NCBI GenBank assembly: GCA_022984795.1
Contig: JALIHJ010000016.1
Coordinates: forward strand, 124,001 to 188,000
Direction of reading: 5' to 3'
DNA from: Fabrea salina
Taxonomy: Eukaryota; Ciliophora; Heterotrichea; Heterotrichida; Fabreidae
Length of the DNA stretch: 64,000 bases
The notes under the pieces are model-generated. The model was not told the origin of the DNA. It ran no database searches and saw only the letters and a program-made list of their open reading frames with translations. Shown here in pieces: positions 1 through 7,181 of this stretch. A program made the position numbers and the translations under genes. The number at the start of each line of letters is the position of its first letter. The stretch's first letter is position 1.

Positions 1-461
1 TCTTCGCAAATGTAACCAAGAGTCATTAAACTAGCAGTTTTGTAAATAGGGTTCACGTGAGTAGAGTTGTTCACTAGAATAGTGAGGATATCTGTCCACT
101 GGCCTTTAGGAAGATCTTGTTTGGCAATAGTAGCCACAGCCTGCGAAGCACTTGCCCTTATATCTTTGTCCTCACAAGCCAAAGTCCCCAAAGCGCTGTT
201 TCTCACATGCTGCCTTTGGGACTCTTGGATGGCCTCCCACAAGTTGCTTTGTCCTTCTTGTTGTGTGGCATTTACAAGCGTGTTCTTCAGCATCAGGCCC
301 GCCACTTGCCTTGAAACCTTAGGACTCTCCTCTGAAGCCAGTTCGCTTGAAATGTCGCACAAGAACTGTCCAGGGTTTGCTTTTTGCTGGCTTTCTATGT
401 TTTCCCAGGCTTCCTTGCTGCCTTGTTGAGCTGAAATCAAGAGTTGTCCTATAGAGCTCAT
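1..461 (-). CDS. Importin subunit beta-1 (karyopherin beta), N-terminal part
   Basis: Reading the minus strand from an ATG at 461 gives about 153 residues that stay open to the left edge, so the gene is cut by the window. The protein is a run of HEAT-type helices. Typical importin-beta phrases are visible: SRQVAGLMLKN near residue 60, a stretch resembling RNSALGTLACED, and SLMTLGYICE at the edge. Importin beta carries importin-alpha/cargo complexes through nuclear pores and releases them on RanGTP binding; the N-terminal repeats seen here are the Ran-binding part in known homologues. Only 14 bases separate its ATG from the stop of the next gene upstream on the same strand, so its promoter must overlap that gene's 3' end. 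The family assignment is firm; the specific beta-1 call could be another close karyopherin. Confidence 0.85.
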   Translation of the reverse strand, partial: MSSIGQLLISAQQGSKEAWENIESQQKANPGQFLCDISSELASEESPKVSRQVAGLMLKNTLVNATQQEGQSNLWEAIQESQRQHVRNSALGTLACEDKDIRASASQAVATIAKQDLPKGQWTDILTILVNNSTHVNPIYKTASLMTLGYICE

Positions 462-475
462 ATTTTAATAGCTTT

Positions 476-2053
476 TTACTTAAACTTAGTTACTACACTG
501 ACAAAAACCTTTCCAAGCAACTGAAGCATTTCTTGGTCGAGTTGGTTTAATTTGGCTTTTTGAGTTGAAGACCTGCCAAGCACTCCTTTGTTGTTAAGCA
601 CTTCTATAACGCCTATGACCCTTTCTTGCTCAACCAAAGGCAAACACACTACAGGCAAACTGGTGTCTATGTCTACTCTAGGGTTGAAGTTAGGGTGCGT
701 GTAAGCACTAGGAATATTTTCAAGTCTTTTTTCCTTAGCACACATTCCAACTATTCCTTCGTCTAAAGAAAACTCAGTTGGGAGGCCTTTATGGTACCTT
801 ACAAGTTTGTTGTTTAGCACTTCGTAAACTAAAACCTCTTGGCTTTCTAATAAGCACTTAGCCTTTTCTTCAGACGCTTCAAACAACTCAGGTTTACTGG
901 CAACTTGCAAAAACTCAAGTGCAGAGTTAACCAAAACTCTAAGTTTGTGAGCACTAAGTTGAGAGTTCTCATTTTGCATTGAGTTTTTAAGAGTAGACCC
1001 AGCAAAGACACACATCATTTCAAGCAAACAAACGTCGTCAGGTGTAAAAATGCCTTCTCTTTTGTTGATAGCTTGGGTCACCCCTATAATGTTTTCAAAG
1101 TTGTCAAAAATAGGAACACACAAAACTGACTTTGTTCTGTAGTTGGTTTGGATGTCAACTATTTTGTTGAACCTGGTGTCTGAGTAAGCGTCTTTAACGT
1201 TCACAACTGTTTTGTGACTGACAGCGTAGCCAACAAACCCTTTTTTCATAGGAATGCGAATTTGTTTTTCAGTGCCTACTGCTGCTTTAGTCCAGAGTTC
1301 GCCATTAAGTTCGTCTAAAATGAAAACAGAAGCCCTATCGCAGTCTAGAGTATCGCAGACTTGAAGCGCTAAGTGGTCAATGGCTTGGCTAAGCACTAAA
1401 GAAACAGATATTTGCTGAGAAGCCTCTATGACTTTTTTAAGTCTTTTAACTAAAACTAACACCTTACTTAAGTCTTCTGACCTTTCTACAGCGTTTTCTA
1501 GTCCCTTAGCTAATTTTTCTTGGTTTTCTTCTTCAAGTTCACTTAACTTCTTTGAAAAGTTACTTTTATCACTGAGTAAGTTTTTTATTTGGGATTTGAA
1601 CTTTTTAAGTAGCTTGGACTCTGAAATACAGTCTAAGACTCCAAGTAAGTTGTAAGTGCCTTTGGAGTGCTTTTTACTAGACTCCCTGGTGGTTTTGGGT
1701 TTTTTAGGATTGACTTTGGGCAAGTTGAGAAGCTTAATGCTTTTGCTTGAAAGTTTTTCGAAGTACCTAAGTTTGTCCTTGAGTTTTTTGTTTTCTTCAA
1801 GTGCTGAAGCAATGATTTCGTCTCTTTTCTTTTTACCAGCTAAGAGTTCTTGGTTAGTTTGTTCTAGTCTTTCGATTTCTTTGCACTTTTCAGTTAGGGT
1901 GTTTTCAAGGTTCTCTAGTTTTTTAATGTAGTTAAAGTTTATATCAGAGGTTTCTATTTGGTTGGGCTTTATTCTAAGGGAACTTAAACTTCTTCTTGGG
2001 TTGAAGCTCAACTTTTCTGCTTTTTGGTTTAAAGCACTTCTCCTTTTATTCAT
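476..2053 (-). CDS. Coiled-coil protein with two GAF domains, no catalytic domain
   Basis: 525 residues from ATG at 2053 to TAA. The N-terminal 210 residues are basic and coiled-coil (about 40-100 and 140-210). A clear GAF domain follows at about 215-355, with NK at 330-331 followed by FTPDD, close to the NKxnFx3DE signature of cyclic-nucleotide phosphodiesterase GAFs. A second GAF-like domain fills 375-520 and runs to the C-terminus. In PDE2/5/6/10/11 and some adenylate cyclases tandem GAFs bind cGMP or cAMP and regulate an attached enzyme. Here no phosphodiesterase or cyclase domain is present and the next gene starts 14 bases later, so it is not simply truncated by a missed exon. A stand-alone cyclic-nucleotide sensor or scaffold is the likely role; ligand binding is inference. 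Confidence 0.8.
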   Translation of the reverse strand: MNKRRSALNQKAEKLSFNPRRSLSSLRIKPNQIETSDINFNYIKKLENLENTLTEKCKEIERLEQTNQELLAGKKKRDEIIASALEENKKLKDKLRYFEKLSSKSIKLLNLPKVNPKKPKTTRESSKKHSKGTYNLLGVLDCISESKLLKKFKSQIKNLLSDKSNFSKKLSELEEENQEKLAKGLENAVERSEDLSKVLVLVKRLKKVIEASQQISVSLVLSQAIDHLALQVCDTLDCDRASVFILDELNGELWTKAAVGTEKQIRIPMKKGFVGYAVSHKTVVNVKDAYSDTRFNKIVDIQTNYRTKSVLCVPIFDNFENIIGVTQAINKREGIFTPDDVCLLEMMCVFAGSTLKNSMQNENSQLSAHKLRVLVNSALEFLQVASKPELFEASEEKAKCLLESQEVLVYEVLNNKLVRYHKGLPTEFSLDEGIVGMCAKEKRLENIPSAYTHPNFNPRVDIDTSLPVVCLPLVEQERVIGVIEVLNNKGVLGRSSTQKAKLNQLDQEMLQLLGKVFVSVVTKFK

Positions 2054-2128
2054 TTATTAGTCGTGGACCTTTAAAAGAAACTTTACATTAGTGCACCTGT
2101 GGAATACAGCATATGGCTGATAATTAAT

Positions 2129-2527
2129 ATGGACGGAGGCTACACAATTCGCACTAGAAAAATCATCACAAACAAGTTGCTTCACAGGCTGCAGATGGTA
2201 GTGGATGTGATCCACCCAGGCCTAGGCACTGTTCCCAAGGAAAAAATCAAGGAGCGAATTGCTAAAACCTACAAGCGCAAGCCCGAAAACGTGGTTCTGT
2301 TCGGATTCACCACTAAAATCGGAGGTGGAAGCACCACAGGCTTCTGCTTGATTTATGACAACTTGGACTTCCTCAAGAAATTCGAGCCCCGCTTCAGACT
2401 TGTGCGCAAAGGACTTGAATCTGCTAAGACAGGATCGCTTAAACAGAGAAAAGAACTCAAAAACAAGAAAAAGAAGGCCCGTGGAACTGCCAAGGCTAAA
2501 GTAGGTGCTGCTGGCAAAAAGAGATAG
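2129..2527 (+). CDS. RPS24: 40S ribosomal protein S24 (eS24)
   Basis: 132 residues ending TAG. The protein follows eS24 from end to end: YTIRTRK at the start, MVVDVIHPG, the GGGSTTGF loop, the [13 protein letters not shown] basic tract and [10 protein letters not shown] near the end. It is a small-subunit protein needed for 18S rRNA maturation. I place the start at the ATG at 2129, which sits two residues before the conserved IRTRK block; an upstream in-frame GTG is not a plausible eukaryotic start. It is divergent from the GAF gene with 75 bp between the two ATGs. The start context AATTAATATG resembles that of neighbouring genes. Confidence 0.95.
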   Translation: MDGGYTIRTRKIITNKLLHRLQMVVDVIHPGLGTVPKEKIKERIAKTYKRKPENVVLFGFTTKIGGGSTTGFCLIYDNLDFLKKFEPRFRLVRKGLESAKTGSLKQRKELKNKKKKARGTAKAKVGAAGKKR

Positions 2528-2554
2528 GTTAACTAAATTATTGCCTAAGGTTCT

Positions 2555-2851
2555 TTACAACTGGCTTAGGTCAGCTTCGATTTTGTTGATTCGATTTTTG
2601 AGTTTGTCCACTTTTTCTTTAACTCTTTGGAACCTCAGTTTGGACTTTTCAATTACTTGGCAAGCTGCTGAGATTTTGGGGTCTTCTAGCTGCTGGGAAA
2701 GCTCACTGACTCCTTGCACTCTAGACTCTAGAGACTCGAGCGTTTTCAGTAAGTTTTCTTGAGAAGACTCAACCTTTTCAGCAGTTGTTTCGCATATGGA
2801 AACTACATGTTGAAGCGACCTATTCAAAGTCAGTTGCAGTTCTTCAGCCAT
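2555..2851 (-). CDS. Small coiled-coil protein, possibly Snapin/BLOC-1-like
   Basis: 98 residues from ATG at 2851 to TAA; upstream in-frame TTG is not used. Nearly the whole protein is amphipathic helix rich in E, Q, K and L. The spacing of a central SSQENLLKTLESLE segment and a C-terminal LRFQRVKEKVDKLKNRINKIE segment recalls Snapin and other small BLOC-1/BORC subunits, which assemble into helical bundles that position endolysosomes. Size fits that family. There is no diagnostic residue, so the resemblance may be no more than shared coiled-coil character. It lies convergent with eS24, 27 bp between stops, and 78 bp downstream of the C2H2 zinc-finger gene on the same strand. Confidence 0.5.
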   Translation of the reverse strand: MAEELQLTLNRSLQHVVSICETTAEKVESSQENLLKTLESLESRVQGVSELSQQLEDPKISAACQVIEKSKLRFQRVKEKVDKLKNRINKIEADLSQL

Positions 2852-2929
2852 TATAAAATACAAGCTGCAGCAATTAAAAATAGTATTTCGGAATTAGAAC
2901 GAATCAGCCATTAAATGGGATAGTTTATA

Positions 2930-3346
2930 TTATAAGATTCCATCCAGTAGAATAGGGATAACTGGAATTTTAATTTTGCCCCAGTTTCCCTGGCGTTCTT
3001 CATCCACTGGAGGCAAAACTGGCAGTGGTCCTGGAGCAGCTGGGAATTCGTACTCAGCTTTGGGCTCCATGTAATGCTTGGAGAGTACAAAAGGGCGGGG
3101 GTTGCTAGGGTTCACTTTTGCTGTTTTAGGCTTGGCAGTTTTCTTGTTAAGAGAAAAGTCTTCCTTTACATGGAGCTTTTCGTGCTCCTGGAGGTTCTGT
3201 TTCGTTCCAAATGATTTAGAGCAGTAGCAGCACGTGAAGTTTTTTATTCGTAAATGGGTGCAGTTTATATGACGTCTTAAGTTGTACTTAGTTTTGTATG
3301 ACTTTTGACAGTTCAGGTAATAACACTTATATTCTTCCCCACTCAT
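2930..3346 (-). CDS. Two-finger C2H2 zinc-finger protein
   Basis: 138 residues, ATG at 3346, TAA stop. Two classical fingers stand close to the N-terminus: CYYLNC...HINCTH (about 8-30) and CCYCSKSF...HEKLH (about 38-59), joined by a linker of six residues (LRIKNF). This is the layout of nucleic-acid-binding C2H2 proteins. The remaining 80 residues are low-complexity, rich in K and then P, with no recognisable domain. It could be a transcription factor or an RNA-binding protein; the sequence does not decide. The 163-bp spacer to the divergent OTU gene is long for this window and has no open frame of note. Confidence 0.75.
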   Translation of the reverse strand: MSGEEYKCYYLNCQKSYKTKYNLRRHINCTHLRIKNFTCCYCSKSFGTKQNLQEHEKLHVKEDFSLNKKTAKPKTAKVNPSNPRPFVLSKHYMEPKAEYEFPAAPGPLPVLPPVDEERQGNWGKIKIPVIPILLDGIL

Positions 3347-3509
3347 AATTATTGCTAAATATCAACCATATTCACTAAGGGTTAAAAACTAAACTTAAGA
3401 ATGATTTCCAAAAAGATTCCAGTATGCCTTGAGTAGAGGTGTGTTTTAGGTTTATGCTGAGATTTCCTTCATTAAAATAATTATGGGACTTAGTAGTATT
3501 AATTAAACA

Positions 3510-4379
3510 ATGGGAAGAAGGAACAAAAGGAAACAGAAGACCAGGAAAAAGAGAAACAGAGGAAACCGGCAGTACACAAACTTAGAATGGCACACTGAAT
3601 TCTTTAAACTCAAACAACAACTTAAAAACTTCGGTCTTCGCATAAAAGAAATATCTGGAGACGGGAACTGCTTGTTCAAAGCAGTGTCAGACCAGTTGAT
3701 AGGCTCAGAAGACCTCCACAAAGAATACAGAGAACTAGCTTGCAACTACATGCAAGCACACAAAGAAGACTTTTCTCCCTTTGTAGAGGACGACTGGGAC
3801 TTTGACGACTACGTTATGAAAATGCGGAAGGAAGGAACCTGGGGAGGCAACATGGAGTTGCAAGCACTTAGTTTGTGTTTGGAAGTAAACATCAAGATCC
3901 ACATGTTTGGAAGGCCTCTTTGGGAAATAAGCAACTTTGCCCAGGACAGGGGGTGCATTCACCTGTCTTATCACGACGGAGACCACTACAACAGCGTTAG
4001 ACTCATGACAGACACACATCAAGAACCTGCACAACCTATTCCGGATGAACTTGAGTTCACTGGGACTGAAGAAGAAGAGCTTTGGAGTGACGGAGTGGAG
4101 TACTTGATCACTGTGACTGAAGTTAAAGACAAAAGACTCCTGAAACTAGCTCTCCAAACTAACTTTTTGAAGATCCCCACAATAAGTATGATCGAAAAAA
4201 ACTTGCCAAGTATTGTCCAGGATGTTGAAAGGATCAGGAACTCACACTACACTAAACACGGGGAAACTAAAGAGTCCTACATCAGGACTTACATCATTAA
4301 CCCCTTAATAAACTCCCTTAAGTGGGTCACTGGAAGTCACGAAACAGAAGAACTTAGAATTTCCACTCTCCAAATATAA
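3510..4379 (+). CDS. OTU-domain deubiquitinase, OTUD3-like
   Basis: 289 residues, ATG at 3510, TAA stop. After a basic N-terminal tail the OTU domain covers about 40-170. The catalytic block ISGDGNCLFKAVSDQL puts Asp51 and nucleophile Cys54 in place, and HYNSVR supplies catalytic His159. The sequence around SPFVEDDWDFDDYV and FGRPLWEI follows human OTUD3. OTUD3 hydrolyses ubiquitin chains and stabilises substrates such as PTEN in animals; ciliate substrates are unknown. The C-terminal 100 residues after an acidic EEEELW segment are helical and may correspond to the UBA-like part of OTUD3, but I could not confirm that. The next gene on the same strand starts 9 bases after its stop. Confidence 0.88.
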   Translation: MGRRNKRKQKTRKKRNRGNRQYTNLEWHTEFFKLKQQLKNFGLRIKEISGDGNCLFKAVSDQLIGSEDLHKEYRELACNYMQAHKEDFSPFVEDDWDFDDYVMKMRKEGTWGGNMELQALSLCLEVNIKIHMFGRPLWEISNFAQDRGCIHLSYHDGDHYNSVRLMTDTHQEPAQPIPDELEFTGTEEEELWSDGVEYLITVTEVKDKRLLKLALQTNFLKIPTISMIEKNLPSIVQDVERIRNSHYTKHGETKESYIRTYIINPLINSLKWVTGSHETEELRISTLQI

Positions 4380-4388
4380 TATTAACTA

Positions 4389-4952
4389 ATGCAAAAAGTA
4401 CCTAAGTTCGGCCAAAAAACAAAAGAACCTGACTTAAAACTAGCTGAAGACGCTTTGGAAGAACTTAAGAAGTGCCTACTCACACAAGTAAACCGCAAAA
4501 AAGAAATTGGCAAAGACTTTGAAGGTCTTTTTGAACTGCCCCGGAACTCAAGCTTTTCAAAGAACTTTGGACAGAAAGTGGACTCTAAGCACTTAGTGTT
4601 TCCAGAAGAGGCTTTTTTCTTAAGCACAAAGCAGCAACTCTGCATAGACAACTACTCTAGTTCCCAAATTCTTTTAGCAGATACTCCTATTTCAGAGGTG
4701 TCCTTGTACTCAACACTCAAACGAAAAGGAGTCAAAAAGATCAAACGTCCTAGTGGCCAAGCAGAAAACACTTTAAAAAAGTTCAGAGGTGAGCCTTTCA
4801 AAAAGCAACCTGAAACTCCTAGTTTTGTTTGTGAAGGAAAAGCACTTTACACAAAGTCACTGGAGGACACACTTGACCCCAGCAAAGAACTAGTATGTGT
4901 AAATTGGACTTCAGGGTTCCAGTTCCTTAAACTTAAAAAGTGGATTAATTAA
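4389..4952 (+). CDS. Hypothetical protein, 187 aa, basic
   Basis: ATG at 4389, TAA stop. I do not recognise a family. The protein is rich in K, F and S, has no signal peptide or membrane segment, and ends in a more ordered hydrophobic stretch (ELVCVNWTSGFQF) that might be a beta-sandwich edge. An internal KRKGVKKIKRPSG tract looks like a nuclear localisation signal. It is nine bases downstream of the OTUD3-like gene on the same strand and its stop lies six bases from the stop of convergent RFC1. Codon use looks like that of its neighbours, so it is probably a real gene. Confidence 0.6.
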   Translation: MQKVPKFGQKTKEPDLKLAEDALEELKKCLLTQVNRKKEIGKDFEGLFELPRNSSFSKNFGQKVDSKHLVFPEEAFFLSTKQQLCIDNYSSSQILLADTPISEVSLYSTLKRKGVKKIKRPSGQAENTLKKFRGEPFKKQPETPSFVCEGKALYTKSLEDTLDPSKELVCVNWTSGFQFLKLKKWIN

Positions 4953-4958
4953 TAAATA

Positions 4959-7166
4959 TTACTTTTTCTTTTTAGTTGATTTTTTGGTTGCTTTTTTGAT
5001 TTTAGGCACAGCTTCTACTTCTTGTTCTTCTTCCTCAGACTCACCTGGAGGCACTTCTTCTATTTCTGGGTCAAAATTGTCTTTAGGAGTAGCTTCAGCT
5101 TTCTTTTTCTTGACTTTTTGGAGCGAAGACTTGTAGTGCGAGTTGTAAGCTTTAGTAAGTGAAGTTTTAGTTTTTGTAGGAATGTTTTTAAACTCTGTTT
5201 CTACAGTGTGGGTTGCAAACTGGAGACTAATTAGGTGTTCTTTAAGGACTTCTGGAGAAATATTGTACTGATGCATAACTTCAACGGCCTCTTCAATGCT
5301 GTTTTCTTTTAAAAGCTTAATGACCATTTTGTAAAGCATTGGTACGTACTCGTTCAACACACTTTCGTTGTCCCCTGAAATCAACCCTCCTAAGTAGTGC
5401 TTTGTTTCCCTCAAAAGTCTTTCGTTCTTGCGTTGTGTTGAAAACTTCCCAAACCACTCTGGAAACTTTCCAAAAGAAGGTGGTTTTCCACACAGTAGTC
5501 CTGGTTGCACTGCCCCGAACTGACCGAGCTGCGGCAGAAGTGACCACTCTCCGTCTGTGCGGATCTTTTTGCTAATTAAGTCTGAAAAAGCTATTGAGTC
5601 TGCTGCGTCTGCTAATTTGTGTAGGTCTGAAAACCCAGAAAGGTAGTTTTCGTGGATGTACAAAGGAATGAAGTCGTAGTCAATGAAAAACAAGTCGATG
5701 CGTTCTTTGTGAGTTAGTTTCCTGAGTTCAAAACTACTTAGTAGTTTGGAGCCTGCGTTCCATGCAGTAAGCATAGTTACTGGGTCTTTAGAACTGCCTT
5801 TGGCGCTTTGTTTGACCTGAGTGTAAGTAAGGGTGTTGCTACTGCGTGCCCACATTTCTAAGGTTGTAAGGATTTGTCTAATGTCGTTTCCAGACATTTC
5901 TACTATGTGTTCTACTGCGTTAGGTTCTGCACTTACTCCTTCGTTGCTAAGGATCTCAAGAACCTTTTTGGAAAGTTGGACTTTGTTGGGTTTAGTGAAC
6001 CTTATGTCGAAGCAGTAGTTTGCCAAAGACTTAAGTTTGGTTGACTGGCGGTCGTTGCAAATACAAATCACAGGGATCTTTGTGTCTTTGATGATTTGTA
6101 TAAGTGCCTGAGTCCCTCCTCTGTCCCCAGAAGACATTCCGTCAATCTCGTCCATAATCAAAAGAGTCTTTACTACATTTCCCGACCTAGTTAAGCTATT
6201 GCTTCCACTTGTAGCTGTTAAGGGTTCTAGAATCTGTTTTTTGCTGCGCACATCGCTTGCGTTCATTTCAACTATATTGTAGTTAAGTCCCTTTGCCACC
6301 AAGCGGGCTGTTGTTGTTTTGCCTATTCCTGGGGAACCTGAAAGCAGTGCAGCCTTTGCATTTACGTTCATACTGGGGTCAAACCTGCCCTTAGCTACAG
6401 GTTTGATGTTTTTTTTGTTTTGTTTCAAAACTACACTTTCCCAGTCTCTAAGCCAGTTTATGAGTTTTTCTACGTTTGTGGAGTTGCCAATGATGTCTTC
6501 AACTGTTTTAGGTGAGTACTTGGCAGTCCAGAGTCCACTAGGGCTTCCAACTGGAAATTGAGGTTTTTGGGGAATTGTTTGAGGGGCTGTTTGCTTAGTT
6601 TCGGTTTGGATGAGGTGTGAAAGTAACTCTTCTAACTGGGACTCGTCCATAGTTTTGGTGCCTAGTTCTTTGGCTTTTTTGAACTTGTTGCCCTCTGTGT
6701 AGTGTCTTCCGTCTTCAAGTGTTTCTCCGTGCAGTAAACAAGTTGTCTTTGAACTAACGTTCCCCGTTACCCGGGCTCCATAGCTTTTCAAAACGTCCGT
6801 GAGTTCTTCTCTTTTAATGTTGTTGAAGTTGCCTGTTATCACAAAGGTCTGTCCAGTAAGGGGCCCTTGGGAGCTAGTTTGCTTTTTAGTGTTTTTCGTG
6901 TTGGATGGTTTTGGCTTTTTGGGAATTTGGGCAGTTCTTTTAGGAGGCTTTTTAACTTCTTCAGAGGGCCTTACTAGTGGAGCTTTGTTGGAGTGTTCTG
7001 ACTCTAGGGATTCTGTGTCCGAGTCTTGTTTTTCAAACTTGTCAGAAAAGTACTTTGAGTTAGTTTTAGGCTTTTTTTTGGGCAAAGGTGACTCTTCGTG
7101 CTTCCTTTTGGAGGGCTTTTCTTGGCCTCCTTGGCGGCTTCCGGGAATAAATTTTCTAATGTCCAT
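4959..7166 (-). CDS. RFC1: Replication factor C large subunit (RFC1) with BRCT
   Basis: 735 residues, ATG at 7166. The order is a basic disordered N-terminus with a PCNA-box-like start (MDIRKFIP), a BRCT domain at about 101-185 (GQTFVITGNFNNIKREEL), an AAA+ module with Walker A GSPGIGKT at 277-284 and Walker B LLIMDE at 335-340, an RFC box-like NASDVRSKK, the RFC1-specific C-terminal helical domain, and an acidic then lysine-rich tail. RFC1 is the large subunit of the clamp loader that opens PCNA and sets it on primer ends. It is somewhat shorter than animal RFC1 (about 1150 aa). It is divergent from PLAA with only 15 bp between the two ATGs. A second RFC1-type gene lies at 14396-16045. Confidence 0.93.
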   Translation of the reverse strand: MDIRKFIPGSRQGGQEKPSKRKHEESPLPKKKPKTNSKYFSDKFEKQDSDTESLESEHSNKAPLVRPSEEVKKPPKRTAQIPKKPKPSNTKNTKKQTSSQGPLTGQTFVITGNFNNIKREELTDVLKSYGARVTGNVSSKTTCLLHGETLEDGRHYTEGNKFKKAKELGTKTMDESQLEELLSHLIQTETKQTAPQTIPQKPQFPVGSPSGLWTAKYSPKTVEDIIGNSTNVEKLINWLRDWESVVLKQNKKNIKPVAKGRFDPSMNVNAKAALLSGSPGIGKTTTARLVAKGLNYNIVEMNASDVRSKKQILEPLTATSGSNSLTRSGNVVKTLLIMDEIDGMSSGDRGGTQALIQIIKDTKIPVICICNDRQSTKLKSLANYCFDIRFTKPNKVQLSKKVLEILSNEGVSAEPNAVEHIVEMSGNDIRQILTTLEMWARSSNTLTYTQVKQSAKGSSKDPVTMLTAWNAGSKLLSSFELRKLTHKERIDLFFIDYDFIPLYIHENYLSGFSDLHKLADAADSIAFSDLISKKIRTDGEWSLLPQLGQFGAVQPGLLCGKPPSFGKFPEWFGKFSTQRKNERLLRETKHYLGGLISGDNESVLNEYVPMLYKMVIKLLKENSIEEAVEVMHQYNISPEVLKEHLISLQFATHTVETEFKNIPTKTKTSLTKAYNSHYKSSLQKVKKKKAEATPKDNFDPEIEEVPPGESEEEEQEVEAVPKIKKATKKSTKKKK

Positions 7167-7181
7167 ATTATATGCTTATAA

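Noticed and set aside
3347-3509. A C/D-box snoRNA in the 163-bp spacer before the OTU gene
   Set aside because: A weak C-like and a CTGA box are present, but no terminal stem or rRNA-complementary guide could be recognised.
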